Assembly: GCF_000423925.1 (NCBI RefSeq)
Contig: NZ_AUIX01000023.1
Coordinates: 38,611-102,610 of the forward strand
DNA length: 64,000 nucleotides
Source of the DNA: Butyrivibrio sp. VCD2006
GTDB taxonomy: Bacteria; Bacillota; Clostridia; Lachnospirales; Lachnospiraceae
Direction of reading: 5' to 3'
Shown here: piece after piece, positions 34,234 through 43,158 of the stretch
Position numbering within the stretch: position 1 is the first letter of the stretch
Layout of the letters: each line of letters begins with the position of its first letter
Notes under the pieces: generated by a model
What the model saw: only the letters and a program-made list of their open reading frames with translations
Databases searched by the model: none
Told to the model about the DNA's origin: nothing
Program-made: the position numbers and the translations under genes

Positions 34234-34944
34234 TTATTGTGCTGAAAAGTAATACTCACCATATCCATGCTCAATCATGGGAAGCCTGCAGGCTTCATAT
34301 TTTGAAAAAGAACCTACTCTTGAATGGGGGAGTTGAACTGCGTCTCTTATTATTTCAGGTAAAAATTCGTCCCATTTTACTTCCATGATGCAAATTCCAT
34401 GGGCTGCCGGAATTGTGATGCATTCTGTATCAAGGAAATCTATGCAGTTAAGCCCGGTTCTGATGTTGTAATCCAGCGTCACCCGGACATTCCCCGGTCC
34501 ATAGATAAAAGGCTCTCTTGTGTAATCGACGATGGTTTTGGGCCGTAGTCTCTCGGAAACCATTTTTGCGTAGAGCTCCTTTATAAGCTCATCCTCCGAT
34601 TTTTCCATCCATCCGATATCACCGTCTACTATCCGCTGTGCCTGATCCTCTGTGAGATTTGCGGATATCTTGGTGCCAAGACCGCCGACCTTGCATTTTT
34701 TCTCAAGATGAATGACTGACTTTTCGCCGTTGTAATATCTTATTCGGAACTTTTGCCTTCTGCTCACTCCGGCCTGCTTCTCAAGAAGCGCTTTATCACC
34801 GGGTGTATCAAAGTACAAACTTCTAATCAGATACTTTCCATCTATCGCATGCTCATCGGTGCGGGCAATTGCCCGAAGCCGCTGCCTTATTGTAATCATG
34901 TCAGCAGTAGTGATTTCGTGCTTTAACTCATGTCTGTATTTCAC
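34234..34944 (-). CDS. VTC-domain protein (polyphosphate polymerase-like)
   Basis: This cytoplasmic protein of 236 residues has the tunnel-fold VTC/CYTH type. MKYRHELKHEI opens the family, LIRSLYFDTPGDKAL, RQKFRIRYYNGEKSVIHLEKK and VDYTREPFIYG provide the basic and acidic residues lining the tunnel, and ICIMEVKWDEFLPEIIRD the end. In yeast Vtc4 this fold makes polyphosphate from ATP; bacterial forms in this operon type may act on a nucleotide to supply a phosphate donor, which is inference. It is the first gene of the operon with DUF4956 and cotH. Confidence 0.88.
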   Translation of the reverse strand: MKYRHELKHEITTADMITIRQRLRAIARTDEHAIDGKYLIRSLYFDTPGDKALLEKQAGVSRRQKFRIRYYNGEKSVIHLEKKCKVGGLGTKISANLTEDQAQRIVDGDIGWMEKSEDELIKELYAKMVSERLRPKTIVDYTREPFIYGPGNVRVTLDYNIRTGLNCIDFLDTECITIPAAHGICIMEVKWDEFLPEIIRDAVQLPHSRVGSFSKYEACRLPMIEHGYGEYYFSAQ

Positions 34945-35217
34945 TATTTTGCTCCCTTCTGTTTGATCCTTTGGGAATTATATTAGGCCAACCTAAATTT
35001 AACCTAAAGGAAACAAGTTCCAAAAAACATTTACTGCATAATTTGATCAAAGATGGGAAAAATAGCACACCACTCTTGTGGCAGAGGTTATAACGGTAAT
35101 ATTAGTTTCACTCCTTTACGGAATCAGATTTGGCAAAAGAATTAAATGGGGTAGAGAATCATAATGTTTATTAAGGCATTTTGGAACAAACAAATATGAT
35201 TCGAGATGGAATATAGG

Positions 35218-35250
35218 AAAAGTGCCGATGCTGGCTGCATCGGCACTTTT
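35218..35250 (-). terminator. Terminator of the Fn3 protein gene
   Basis: AAAAGTGCCGATGC (35218-35231) pairs with GCATCGGCACTTTT (35237-35250), a perfect 14-bp stem, followed on the minus strand by CCTATATTCC. The region from here to 34945 holds no further gene; only short ACCTAAA repeats near 34990 were seen. Confidence 0.8.
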
Positions 35251-35260
35251 GAGTTACAGA

Positions 35261-36250
35261 TTATTTCAAATTTGCGTTTTTTCTTATTGTAAGATAGGTC
35301 TCACCATTATCATAATATACTACATAAGAACCACTGGTTCTGTTGCGTTTTCCGTTTTCATCTCTGTAGGCGGTAACAGCAATCCAGTATTTTCCTTTGG
35401 GATTGAATTTCTTGCCCTTGTACTTTGCGATGGTTGCCTTTTCTGTGTTTTTGTTTGTGATGGTCTTTACTTTTGTGTATTTGCCATTCTTCTTGTTGGA
35501 AACCCAGATTTCATAGCCGCTTGCATATTTTTCTCTCCACCATTCAATTTTCAGCTTCTTTTTCTTGATGGTAACAGCATAACCGTCATTTGTTTCTTTA
35601 ACTGTGGGCTGTGCAAAAGACTTATAGGAATCTGAATAAGCGCTGTAGTACTTTGTACCGTCATATTCTACAACAGAACGAACTTTTATATTTATGTATG
35701 AAATATCCTCAGTGTCAAATTCCATCTTCTTTTCTGTTGTTTCCTTGGTATAGGCATCAGAATCGGAATCATTGACTGTTACTTCAAATTTGGTATATTT
35801 ATCTTCACAGTTCCATTCAATGATAAGCTGGTCAGTTCCAAGTGACCAGAATGTAGCACGAACATCGGTAGGTGTCGGAGGGATAGTAACCGCGGTCGCG
35901 TTTTTATATTTGTCATCTAACAGAGTAGTAGGACTGTCTGACTTTGAGTATTTTAAAACGATGAAGTATTTGTTGCCGGGTTTTAACTGTGTAAAAGTAT
36001 ATGATGGTATGGTTGTTTGAGCCGTGCTGTCTACTGTGCAATTCTGATTGGCTTCGTCCAAAGTTGTGCCTATTCCCAGATAATATTTTTGGGCAGTTGG
36101 TTCAGTAGGCCATGAAGTCTCAATGGAATTGGTGGATGTAGATTTAATTGTTATAGGTGTTGTGCCCTCTGCTCTGACCCCAATATGCGGAATCAGTAAA
36201 AGTGCGAACATTAGAATTGGTATGCTTAGATACTTTAATGCTTTCTTCAT
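35261..36250 (-). CDS. Secreted protein with three fibronectin III-like domains
   Basis: This protein has 329 residues. ATG 36250 is chosen since AAGGAG lies 8 bases before it; a frame extension to 36295 has no ribosome site. The signal peptide (LSIPILMFALLLIPHIGV) is cut at about VRA/EG. Three Fn3-like domains follow, opening at SIETSWPTEPTAQKYYLGI, LIIEWNCEDKYTKFEVTV and LKIEWWREKYASGYEIWVS. The third ends KYWIAVTAYRDENGKRN, similar to the end of the 30181 protein. No catalytic or anchor domain was seen; it is either released or held by the basic C-terminus. Confidence 0.8.
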   Translation of the reverse strand: MKKALKYLSIPILMFALLLIPHIGVRAEGTTPITIKSTSTNSIETSWPTEPTAQKYYLGIGTTLDEANQNCTVDSTAQTTIPSYTFTQLKPGNKYFIVLKYSKSDSPTTLLDDKYKNATAVTIPPTPTDVRATFWSLGTDQLIIEWNCEDKYTKFEVTVNDSDSDAYTKETTEKKMEFDTEDISYINIKVRSVVEYDGTKYYSAYSDSYKSFAQPTVKETNDGYAVTIKKKKLKIEWWREKYASGYEIWVSNKKNGKYTKVKTITNKNTEKATIAKYKGKKFNPKGKYWIAVTAYRDENGKRNRTSGSYVVYYDNGETYLTIRKNANLK

Positions 36251-36480
36251 ATGCTTTTCTCCTTTTCTATAGGCAGTTTTTCTGCCGACCCTCATTGTAT
36301 TAATAATTAAATTTTACCTTATATTGGCTGATCAGAAGATAAATTTCCTATAAAACATTTAATAATTATTTAAAAAATTGTAGTTTCATCCTCTTGATTT
36401 TGAGATTCGATTTATGCCAAAATTGACAGCTCTTTTCATATATTTTTTATCGAATTCTTTTATTTATGGTACCCCTGTAT

Positions 36481-36489
36481 TGCTATAAT
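36481..36489 (+). promoter_or_regulatory. Extended -10 promoter of the GH3 gene
   Basis: TGCTATAAT with the hexamer at 36484-36489. No clear -35. It leaves a leader of about 75 bases before ATG 36570 in which no riboswitch was recognised. Confidence 0.5.
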
Positions 36490-36569
36490 TTAAAAAGATG
36501 GGTGAATTATGTTGCTGTGAGCACCGGAAAGTGTGACAGTAACCCAATATAGCAAAAAGGGGACAAAGC

Positions 36570-38846
36570 ATGATTAATTACAAGATAAAGGAAAACAAAA
36601 ACGGGCCAACTATCGGATACGTCAAGGCCGGTGTAATCGAGAAGGATGGTCTTTTTTTCAAGGACTCGGAGGGGACAGGTGAGCTTCTTCCCTATGAGGA
36701 TTGGAGACTTTCACCGGAGGAGAGAGCAAAGGACCTTGCGAGCAGACTCACAACCGAGGAAATCGCAGGTCTTATGATGTACAGCGCTCACCAGATTGTG
36801 CCTGCCGAGGCCGGCGGCTGGTTTGGCGCAACCTATAATGGCGGAAAAACCTTTGCAGAGAGCGGAGCTGCACCCTCTGATCTGACTGACCAGCAGAGGA
36901 AGTTTTTGACAGAAGATCACGTGAGATACGTGCTTGCGATGATGCTGAAAAATGGCGAAATTGCAGCTAATTGGAACAATGAGATGCAGGCTCTCTGCGA
37001 GGAGATGCCGCATGCAATCCCTGTTAATATAAGTACAGACCCCAGACACGGCGCAGGAAGCGCTTCCGCGGAGTTCAAGACGGAAGCCAAGGACACAAGT
37101 AAGTGGCCACTGGGCCTTGGACTTGCTGCTACTTTTTCACCTGATCTGGTAAAAAAATTCGCGAGAGTTGCTGCAACAGAGTATCGCGCTCTTGGAATTA
37201 CAACAGAGCTTGGACCGCAGATTGACCTTGGAACTGAGCCCAGATGGATGAGAGTTGCCGACACCTGGGGACAGAGCTCAGAGCTTGTTAAGGACTATGC
37301 GAAGGCGTATTGCGAGGGCCTTCAGACTGATCCCGAGGCAGGTTGCTTTGCGCAGGCCGGTGATGGTGAAAATAATGGTTCTGATCATGCCGGCAGCAGT
37401 AATAAAAATAGCAGTTGTATGGGAGGCTGGGGAAGCAAGAGTGTCGCAGCCATGGTTAAGCACTGGCCCGGCGGCGGTCCCTGCGAATCCGGAAGAGATG
37501 CTCACTATGGCTTTGGAAAATTCGCTGTATATCCGGGTAACAATTTTGAGGAGCATTTAAAGCCCTTCTTAGAGGGTGCCTTCAAGCTTGATGGCGGCAC
37601 AGGCGAGGCTTCTGCCGTGATGCCTTACTACACAATAAGTAACGGAATCGATCCTTCAGGCAAGAGCTTTGGTAACAGCTACAGCAAATACATAATAGGA
37701 GATCTTCTTAGGGATAAATACGGCTACAAGGGCGTTGTCTGCACAGACTGGGGCATTACGGGAGATCCCGATCCCGAGCTTGATTCCTTCGGATCAAGAT
37801 GCTATGGAACCGAGGAACTTACTGAGGCTGAGAGACACCTTCAGATTATTGAAAATGGAGTCGATCAGTTTGGTGGAAATAATAACATCGTTCCCATCCT
37901 TGAGGCGTACAGAATAGGGTGCGAGCGTCACGGCGAAGATGCTATGAGAAAACGCTTTGAAGAAAGTGCAGAGCGCCTTCTTGTAAACAGCTTCAGATGC
38001 GGACTTTTCGAGAACCCCTATCTTGATGCGGATGAGAGTAAGAAAATCCTTGGCTGTGATGAATTTGTGGAAGAGGGCTTCAAGGCTCAGCTTCAGAGTA
38101 TCGTTATGGTCAAGAACAATGGCGTTCTTCCTATATCAGGTAAAAAGAAGGTCTACATCCCCGACCGCCACATCGATGCACACAAAGGCTTCATGAGATT
38201 CATGGAGGAAGCCAAGGACTTAAAGGGAGCTAATCCCGCCGATGTTACACCTTTTTATGACGTAACGGAGGACCCGTCAGAGGCTGACTTCGCGATTTGC
38301 TTCATTGAGAGCCCCATCAGCGATGGCTACACTAAGGAGACAGGCTACAGACCTGTGACTCTGCAGTATCGCGAGTATACAGCGACCGCAGCGAGAGCCG
38401 AGAGTATAGGACAGGGCGATTTTAGAGAAAAAGAGAACCCGAACCGCTCATACCTTGGAAAAACTAACAAGGCAGCTAACGAGAGTGACCTTGATGCCGT
38501 GATCGAAACCAGGAAAAAGATGGGAGATAAGCCCGTAATCGTTGTTATAAGAATGAACAATCCCTGCATGGTAGCTGAGTTTGAAGAGTACGCTGACGCA
38601 ATCCTTGTAAACTTCGGTGTTGAGACCAGAGCAGCCCTCACCATTGTAAACGGCGGCTACGAGCCCACAGCAATGCTTCCTGTTCAGCTTCCTAAGAACA
38701 TGGAGACCGTGGAGAAACACTGCGAGGACAAGCCCTTCGACTACGAATCCTACGTTGATTCCTGTGGAAACAAGTACGACTTCGGCTTCGGCCTCAACTG
38801 GACCGGCACTATAAACGATTCCCGCTACCAGAAATATGTAAAATAA
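36570..38846 (+). CDS. Glycoside hydrolase family 3 enzyme (beta-glycosidase)
   Basis: This cytoplasmic enzyme of 758 residues has no signal peptide. The N-terminal (beta/alpha)8 domain contains PVNISTDPRHGAG, WPLGLGLAATFSPDL, ELGPQIDLGTEPRW and the nucleophile region GYKGVVCTDWG, with Asp393 as the candidate nucleophile. The conserved KHWPGGGP loop is present. The second domain begins near SIVMVKNNGVLPI and carries VIRMNNP plus VETRAALTIVNGGYEPTAML. GH3 enzymes remove terminal beta-linked sugars, often glucose or xylose. AAGGGGAC precedes the ATG. It is monocistronic. It is shorter than three-domain GH3 enzymes because the C-terminal Fn3 domain is missing. Substrate cannot be decided. Confidence 0.92.
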   Translation: MINYKIKENKNGPTIGYVKAGVIEKDGLFFKDSEGTGELLPYEDWRLSPEERAKDLASRLTTEEIAGLMMYSAHQIVPAEAGGWFGATYNGGKTFAESGAAPSDLTDQQRKFLTEDHVRYVLAMMLKNGEIAANWNNEMQALCEEMPHAIPVNISTDPRHGAGSASAEFKTEAKDTSKWPLGLGLAATFSPDLVKKFARVAATEYRALGITTELGPQIDLGTEPRWMRVADTWGQSSELVKDYAKAYCEGLQTDPEAGCFAQAGDGENNGSDHAGSSNKNSSCMGGWGSKSVAAMVKHWPGGGPCESGRDAHYGFGKFAVYPGNNFEEHLKPFLEGAFKLDGGTGEASAVMPYYTISNGIDPSGKSFGNSYSKYIIGDLLRDKYGYKGVVCTDWGITGDPDPELDSFGSRCYGTEELTEAERHLQIIENGVDQFGGNNNIVPILEAYRIGCERHGEDAMRKRFEESAERLLVNSFRCGLFENPYLDADESKKILGCDEFVEEGFKAQLQSIVMVKNNGVLPISGKKKVYIPDRHIDAHKGFMRFMEEAKDLKGANPADVTPFYDVTEDPSEADFAICFIESPISDGYTKETGYRPVTLQYREYTATAARAESIGQGDFREKENPNRSYLGKTNKAANESDLDAVIETRKKMGDKPVIVVIRMNNPCMVAEFEEYADAILVNFGVETRAALTIVNGGYEPTAMLPVQLPKNMETVEKHCEDKPFDYESYVDSCGNKYDFGFGLNWTGTINDSRYQKYVK

Positions 38847-38877
38847 AAAGCTGGAATATAAATAGGCATGTGAAAAC

Positions 38878-39152
38878 AAGGCCCGTCGGAAGGTTTGTGT
38901 TCAGCCTCACCCACTCATAGGCGAATTTTAAAAAGAAGGAATAAGTAAGAATAAAAATCCAGAAATAACTAAGGCCCGCAGGAATGTCTGTGTTCGTCCT
39001 CGCTCGACTATACGTGAACCTTAAAAAGATGGAATATATAAGAATAAAAATCCAGAAATAACTAAGGCCCGCAGGATTATCTGTGTTTAGTTCGCTCGAT
39101 TATACGCGAAGCGTAACGAGAGCGATACTGAATACAGATAATCCTGTGGGCC
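38878..39152. repeat. 93-bp tandem repeat, third copy folded into a 22-bp stem
   Basis: Copies start with AAGGCCCG at 38878, 38971 and 39064, exactly 93 bp apart. They share TCTGTGTT, a GCTCGA..TATACG segment and AAGAATAAAAATCCAGAAAT. The third copy is followed by its own inverse: GGCCCGCAGGATTATCTG (39066 on) pairs with 39131-39152, with CGCTC..ACGC/GCGT..GAGCG inside. It sits 16 bp after the end of metI on the minus strand and may act as its transcript end, although no T-run follows. Confidence 0.8.
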
Positions 39153-39167
39153 GTATTATTCAAAAAT

Positions 39168-39830
39168 TTATGACATCTTTTTATACATGTGATTGCCAAG
39201 CATCTGGATGGCCTGTACGAATGCAATCAAAATAATGGAGCACACAATCAAGTAATCCGTCTTGTACTGCTGATAACCATATCTGATCGCGATATCACCG
39301 ATACCGCCACCGCCGACAGTACCTGCCATTGCGGAGTAACCAATGAGAGAGATCACAAGAAGTACCACGCCATTTAGCATTCTCGGAATGGACTCTTTTA
39401 CATAAACCCTCATGAGAATCTGGAAATTGGAAGCACCAAAGGATCTTGCGGCCTCGATAACTCCGGGATTAGTCTCGCGAAGGCTTGTCTCAAACACCCT
39501 TGCAATATAGGGAATTGCTGAAACAGTAAGAGGAACGATAGAAGCTGTGGTTCCAATCGATTTTCCTACAACCATTCTTGTGAAAGGAATCAGGATAACC
39601 AGAAGGATGATGAAAGGAAAGCTTCTGAATACGTTCACTATAAAACTCAGGATCTCATACACGATCTTGTTGGGCTTAAGGCCATCGGGCGCTGTGAGCG
39701 TCAAGATGATCGCAGGAATGAAGCCTATAATTACTGAAAAAAGTGTTGACCAGAACACCATGTAAAGTGTCTGCTTAAATGCATTTAAAATAATACCGGT
39801 CATTCCGGCATTTGATAATACTCCGGACAT
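39168..39830 (-). CDS. metI: Methionine ABC transporter permease MetI
   Basis: This membrane protein of 220 residues has five to six helices and is typical of MetI. FRSFPFIILLVILIPFTRM, SAIPYIARVFETSLRE and EAARSFGASNFQIL (the coupling EAA loop that contacts the ATPase) are family hallmarks. Start ATG 39830 is set by GGGAGG 9 bases upstream; a longer frame from 39848 would begin inside this ribosome site. It overlaps the metN stop by one base (TAATG), so the pair is translationally coupled. It imports methionine together with MetN and a MetQ lipoprotein; metQ lies apart at 45069. Confidence 0.93.
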   Translation of the reverse strand: MSGVLSNAGMTGIILNAFKQTLYMVFWSTLFSVIIGFIPAIILTLTAPDGLKPNKIVYEILSFIVNVFRSFPFIILLVILIPFTRMVVGKSIGTTASIVPLTVSAIPYIARVFETSLRETNPGVIEAARSFGASNFQILMRVYVKESIPRMLNGVVLLVISLIGYSAMAGTVGGGGIGDIAIRYGYQQYKTDYLIVCSIILIAFVQAIQMLGNHMYKKMS

Positions 39831-40801
39831 TATTTGATTACCTCCCATGTTACATCTTTTTTATCAAGAAAAGCGCAAACGCTGTCCAGATCATCGGGAT
39901 CAATGTTCAGGACAAGACTGCCGTAAACATCCTCTCTGAAATCCTCGAGCTTAGCCCAGCAGATATTGAAATCCTTGTGGAGCTCCTGAGACATCATGGT
40001 GACGATGGGGCGCTGATTTCCTTCGCCATAGAAGAAAAGCTTGATGTTAAGACCTGTCTTGGGAAGCTTGTCACTTTCTTCTCTAAGGAAGTCTCTGATC
40101 TCCATTTCCTTAGGCCATACGAAAAGCTTCTCAGGCTGGCCGACAGATAACACTTGTCCATTACTTAAAAATGCCACCTTTTTACAGATCTGCTTAACAA
40201 CCTCCATCTGGTGAGTTACCACGATGATGGTGATACCCATCTCCTTATTGATCTTCTGGAGAAGAGCAAGGATTCCCTTAGTGATCTCGGGATCCAGAGC
40301 ACTTGTTGCCTCATCGCAAAGAAGGAACTCAGGATCAAGAACCAGGGCTCTCGCGATAGCAACTCTCTGCTTCTGACCGCCGGAAAGTTCTCTCGGCTTA
40401 GCGTGAACCTTCTCCTCAAGTCCTACAAGCTTTATCAGCTTTAAAATCTTTTCCTTAGCCTCAGGTGTATTGGTCTTCATGCCCCAGAACTTCATGGGAA
40501 GAGCAACGTTCTGATATACATCAAGTCTCTCGAGCAGGTTAAAGCCCTGGAAAATCATGCCCATTCGTTTCTGAAGAAGTCGCAGGGATTTCTTATCGCG
40601 AATATTCACTTCCTGTCCATCAACAGTAATTAAGCCTGAATCGTAGGACTCAAGCCCGTTGATGCAGCGAAGGAGAGTGGATTTTCCGGCACCGCTCTGT
40701 CCAATGATTCCGAAAATCTCGCCATCTTCGATATCAATGGATATACCCTTCAAAACCTCAGTGTCCTTGAAGGATTTTGTGACATTTTCAATCTTAATCA
40801 T
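39830..40801 (-). CDS. metN: Methionine ABC transporter ATP-binding protein MetN
   Basis: This protein of 323 residues has an ABC ATPase domain with Walker A GQSGAGKS, signature LSGGQKQR and Walker B LLCDEATSALD, then a C-terminal NIL domain (from about residue 250) that binds methionine and inhibits transport when it is plentiful. The start is ATG 40801, where the conserved MIKIENVTKSF begins and AAAGGA lies about 10 bases upstream. No S-box riboswitch is visible in the leader. The extended region up to 40876 has no ribosome site. Confidence 0.95.
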   Translation of the reverse strand: MIKIENVTKSFKDTEVLKGISIDIEDGEIFGIIGQSGAGKSTLLRCINGLESYDSGLITVDGQEVNIRDKKSLRLLQKRMGMIFQGFNLLERLDVYQNVALPMKFWGMKTNTPEAKEKILKLIKLVGLEEKVHAKPRELSGGQKQRVAIARALVLDPEFLLCDEATSALDPEITKGILALLQKINKEMGITIIVVTHQMEVVKQICKKVAFLSNGQVLSVGQPEKLFVWPKEMEIRDFLREESDKLPKTGLNIKLFFYGEGNQRPIVTMMSQELHKDFNICWAKLEDFREDVYGSLVLNIDPDDLDSVCAFLDKKDVTWEVIK

Positions 40802-41064
40802 TTGTAAATCGTCCTTTAAAATAATATAGGAAATACCTGGATTTGAATTAATCCGGCATCTACAGTGCTTTTGCACTACTGTATTTTACTATAAAAACTT
40901 GGGGTTAGCCACAGTTATATTATTTCGGGAAATGTAGGAAAAATCAGAAACGACTTGGGAATCTTCGATTATAATGATGGTATGAGTTCTCATAAATTCG
41001 TTCTTGGTGCGTTCTTGATACTTCTGTTAAATTGGCTTTTTAAATGACGAGATGTTTTAGGCGT

Positions 41065-41247
41065 TTTGGTAGGTATTTTGACTTGTTACAGCTTTTGAGA
41101 GAGTGTGTTCTTTTAAATTATTGATTCTTATGACAAATTTGGTAGGTGCTTTATAGAAATATATACCTACCAAATTGTGAATTACTGTTGTTTATTTAAA
41201 AAGTTCATATAAAATGTGAATAAAAGTAGGCTCGATTGCCTACCAAA
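41065..41247. repeat. Four copies of TTTGGTAGG / CCTACCAAA in both directions
   Basis: Forward copies lie at 41065 and 41138, inverted copies at 41166 and 41239. AATTTGGTAGGT (41136-41147) and ACCTACCAAATT (41165-41176) make a perfect 12-bp stem. GTAGG at 41226 forms a partial partner for the last copy. The stretch 40877-41744 has no supported gene. Confidence 0.65.
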
Positions 41248-41554
41248 AATGGAAATTAGTCAGGTTATTTAAAGGAGTGCATTGGTTCTATTTATATAAG
41301 TCGACTAGATTGGGAGGATGCAAGTATGTGATTTACTATATGAGAAAAAGAGCTCCGTTGGTACTATTTTTTTGCACTATTTATATGCGAAAAACTCAGG
41401 AATTTTATTATAAGAAGTTAATTAACTCATTGTTACACTTAAAATGCTCTTTTTATGGTACCAATGGAAGAAAAGGGGCTCTACAGTAAAAATGCATGGA
41501 TGATTAACCACAAAAGGGACCCAAATCAGAGATAAAATAGTACCAATGAATGAA

Positions 41555-41690
41555 AAAGGCCGCCTCAGTAAAAAATAACAAAAAGGCCGCCTCAGTAAAA
41601 AATAACAAAAAGGCCACATCGGCAAAACATATCAAAGAGGTTACCCATGTAACACATAACAAAAGCACGCTTCTATAAAATATAGAAAAG
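41555..41690. repeat. Five 27-bp tandem repeats, non-coding
   Basis: Copies start at 41555, 41582, 41609, 41636 and about 41662. The first two are identical (AAAGGCCGCCTCAG, then TAAAAAATAACAA) and later ones decay. GTTGGTACTATTTT at about 41358 and AAAATAGTACCAAT at about 41535 form a distant inverted pair flanking the block. The repeat lies directly before cinA. Confidence 0.8.
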
Positions 41691-41744
41691 AACATGCCGA
41701 AATGATGAGAGCTTTAGAAAGAATCCATAAAGAAAGGCCATGAC

Positions 41745-42245
41745 ATGACAGACGAAAAGCTAATACGAGAAAAATATGAAAAGATAACAAAAGCGCTAAT
41801 ACAAAAATGCGTAACAATCACCACAATGGAGAGCTGCACCGCAGGAATGGTGGCTTCGCTCCTGACTGACACTGAAGGTTCTTCAGCAATCCTTAAAGGT
41901 GCGTTCATCACCTACAGTAATGAGGCAAAGATAAAGCAGGGCGTGCCCGCAGAAATTATCGATGAATACGGGGTGTATTCCAGCGAGACAGCCAAAGCCA
42001 TGGCTTCCGCCTGCAGAAGGGCTTATGGTGCTGACTTTGGAATAGGCGTCACCGGCACTATGGGCAATACTGATCCTGCTAATTCCGATAGTGTTCCCGG
42101 AGAAGTGTACGCCGCCATCGAGAATGAGTTTGGCTGCCGCGCATTTTCTTTTACACTTGAGCCACAATCTTCCCGCTACATGTATAAGCTTGCAGTATGC
42201 GACAGAATAGCAGATGAGCTGAAGAATGTGGTCCTGGAAGTGTAA
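41745..42245 (+). CDS. CinA C-terminal domain protein (nicotinamide-nucleotide amidohydrolase, PncC type)
   Basis: This protein of 166 residues is the length of a stand-alone PncC domain. TTMESCTAGMVASLLTDTEG contains the active-site Ser/Lys-type signature, LKGAFITYSNEAKIK and GIGVTGTMG complete the fold. PncC removes the amide from nicotinamide mononucleotide to give nicotinate mononucleotide, recycling NAD breakdown products. No competence-damage N-terminal domain is present. A weak AAAGG ribosome site stands 8 bases before the ATG. It is probably monocistronic. Confidence 0.9.
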   Translation: MTDEKLIREKYEKITKALIQKCVTITTMESCTAGMVASLLTDTEGSSAILKGAFITYSNEAKIKQGVPAEIIDEYGVYSSETAKAMASACRRAYGADFGIGVTGTMGNTDPANSDSVPGEVYAAIENEFGCRAFSFTLEPQSSRYMYKLAVCDRIADELKNVVLEV

Positions 42246-42505
42246 AAGTATAAAATCACTTGACGTGAAAGCAAATGACACAAAAAACAAGTATTATAGT
42301 GCCGCCGGTTAACCAATATACATTAAAACGTTGATTTGTGTTATCATCAGTAAAAGGGGAATTATTTTTTCCTTTACATTATGAGGGCACAGGCCTAATA
42401 TGCATTAGGGCAAAAGTAAAACGTGCATTAGCGCATGAGGCATATTACGGCAAAATAATAGAGTATATACATCTGACTCTATATTTGAAAGGAGATAGTC
42501 TTTTT

Positions 42506-43111
42506 ATGAATATGTCAACTATATTTGAAATCATCGGTTATGTGGGATCTGCACTGGTCCTTCTTTCTTTCATGATGGTGTCGGTATATAAACTGAGAGT
42601 TATTAATATGATAGGAAGTATTGTGTGCGTTATCTATGGCGTACTGATTCATGCTTATCCTACCGTAGTTATGAATGTGGCTCTTGTTTGTATAAATATC
42701 TACAACCTTTACAAGATGAGGAGTTCGACAAAGAACTATGATCTTGTAAGAGTTTCTGAAAAAGATTCACTTGTTAACTACACAATAGATTTATATAAGG
42801 AAGATATTGCGAAATGCTTCCCGGGAATATCAATGGATTTTGCAGGTGTAAACTGCGGATTTGTTGTTTGTCATAAGGGAACGCCCGCAGGTATTCTTCT
42901 CGGAAAATTGAAGGATAGAACTCTTGATATCAAGCTTGATTATTCAACTCCTGAGTACCGTGATTTTTCAATCGGTGAGTTTCTCATGAGTAATCTTGTC
43001 AGTGAAGGAATTGATAAGCTTGTCTACAAGGGCTCTGATCAGCACCACAAGCAGTACCTTGCAAGAACAGGCTTTGTAGATAAGGGTGAGTACTACGAGC
43101 GCACACTTTAA
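42506..43111 (+). CDS. YgjV-type inner membrane protein with soluble C-terminal domain
   Basis: This protein has 201 residues from ATG 42506. The frame is open upstream to 42338 but without a ribosome site; AAAGGAG lies 12 bases before 42506. About three helices occupy residues 1-85 (EIIGYVGSALVLLSFMMVSV, INMIGSIVCVIYGVLIHAY and VVMNVALVCINIYNL), a pattern of the YgjV family. A domain of about 110 residues follows with a GNAT-like flavour (GILLGKLKDRTLDIKLDY, FLMSNLVSEGIDKLVY, YLARTGFVDKGEYYERTL). The role is unknown. It is followed after 47 bp by the MATE/ATPase fusion gene, perhaps as an operon. Confidence 0.75.
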   Translation: MNMSTIFEIIGYVGSALVLLSFMMVSVYKLRVINMIGSIVCVIYGVLIHAYPTVVMNVALVCINIYNLYKMRSSTKNYDLVRVSEKDSLVNYTIDLYKEDIAKCFPGISMDFAGVNCGFVVCHKGTPAGILLGKLKDRTLDIKLDYSTPEYRDFSIGEFLMSNLVSEGIDKLVYKGSDQHHKQYLARTGFVDKGEYYERTL

Positions 43112-43158
43112 CTCTCTGAACCTTTCTACACAGGGTGAAAAAGAAAGGGTGACAGGAT

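Noticed and set aside
40802..40900. S-box (SAM) riboswitch before metN
   Set aside because: No S-box core sequence or terminator was found in the short leader.
41277..41489. 70-residue ORF between metN and cinA
   Set aside because: The GTG start falls inside the AAAGGAG ribosome-like sequence, no family is recognised, and it lies in a repeat region.
41504..41695. Minus-strand ORF with FLLFFTEAA repeats
   Set aside because: It is created by the 27-bp non-coding repeat; it has no ribosome site and codon composition is unlike the neighbours.
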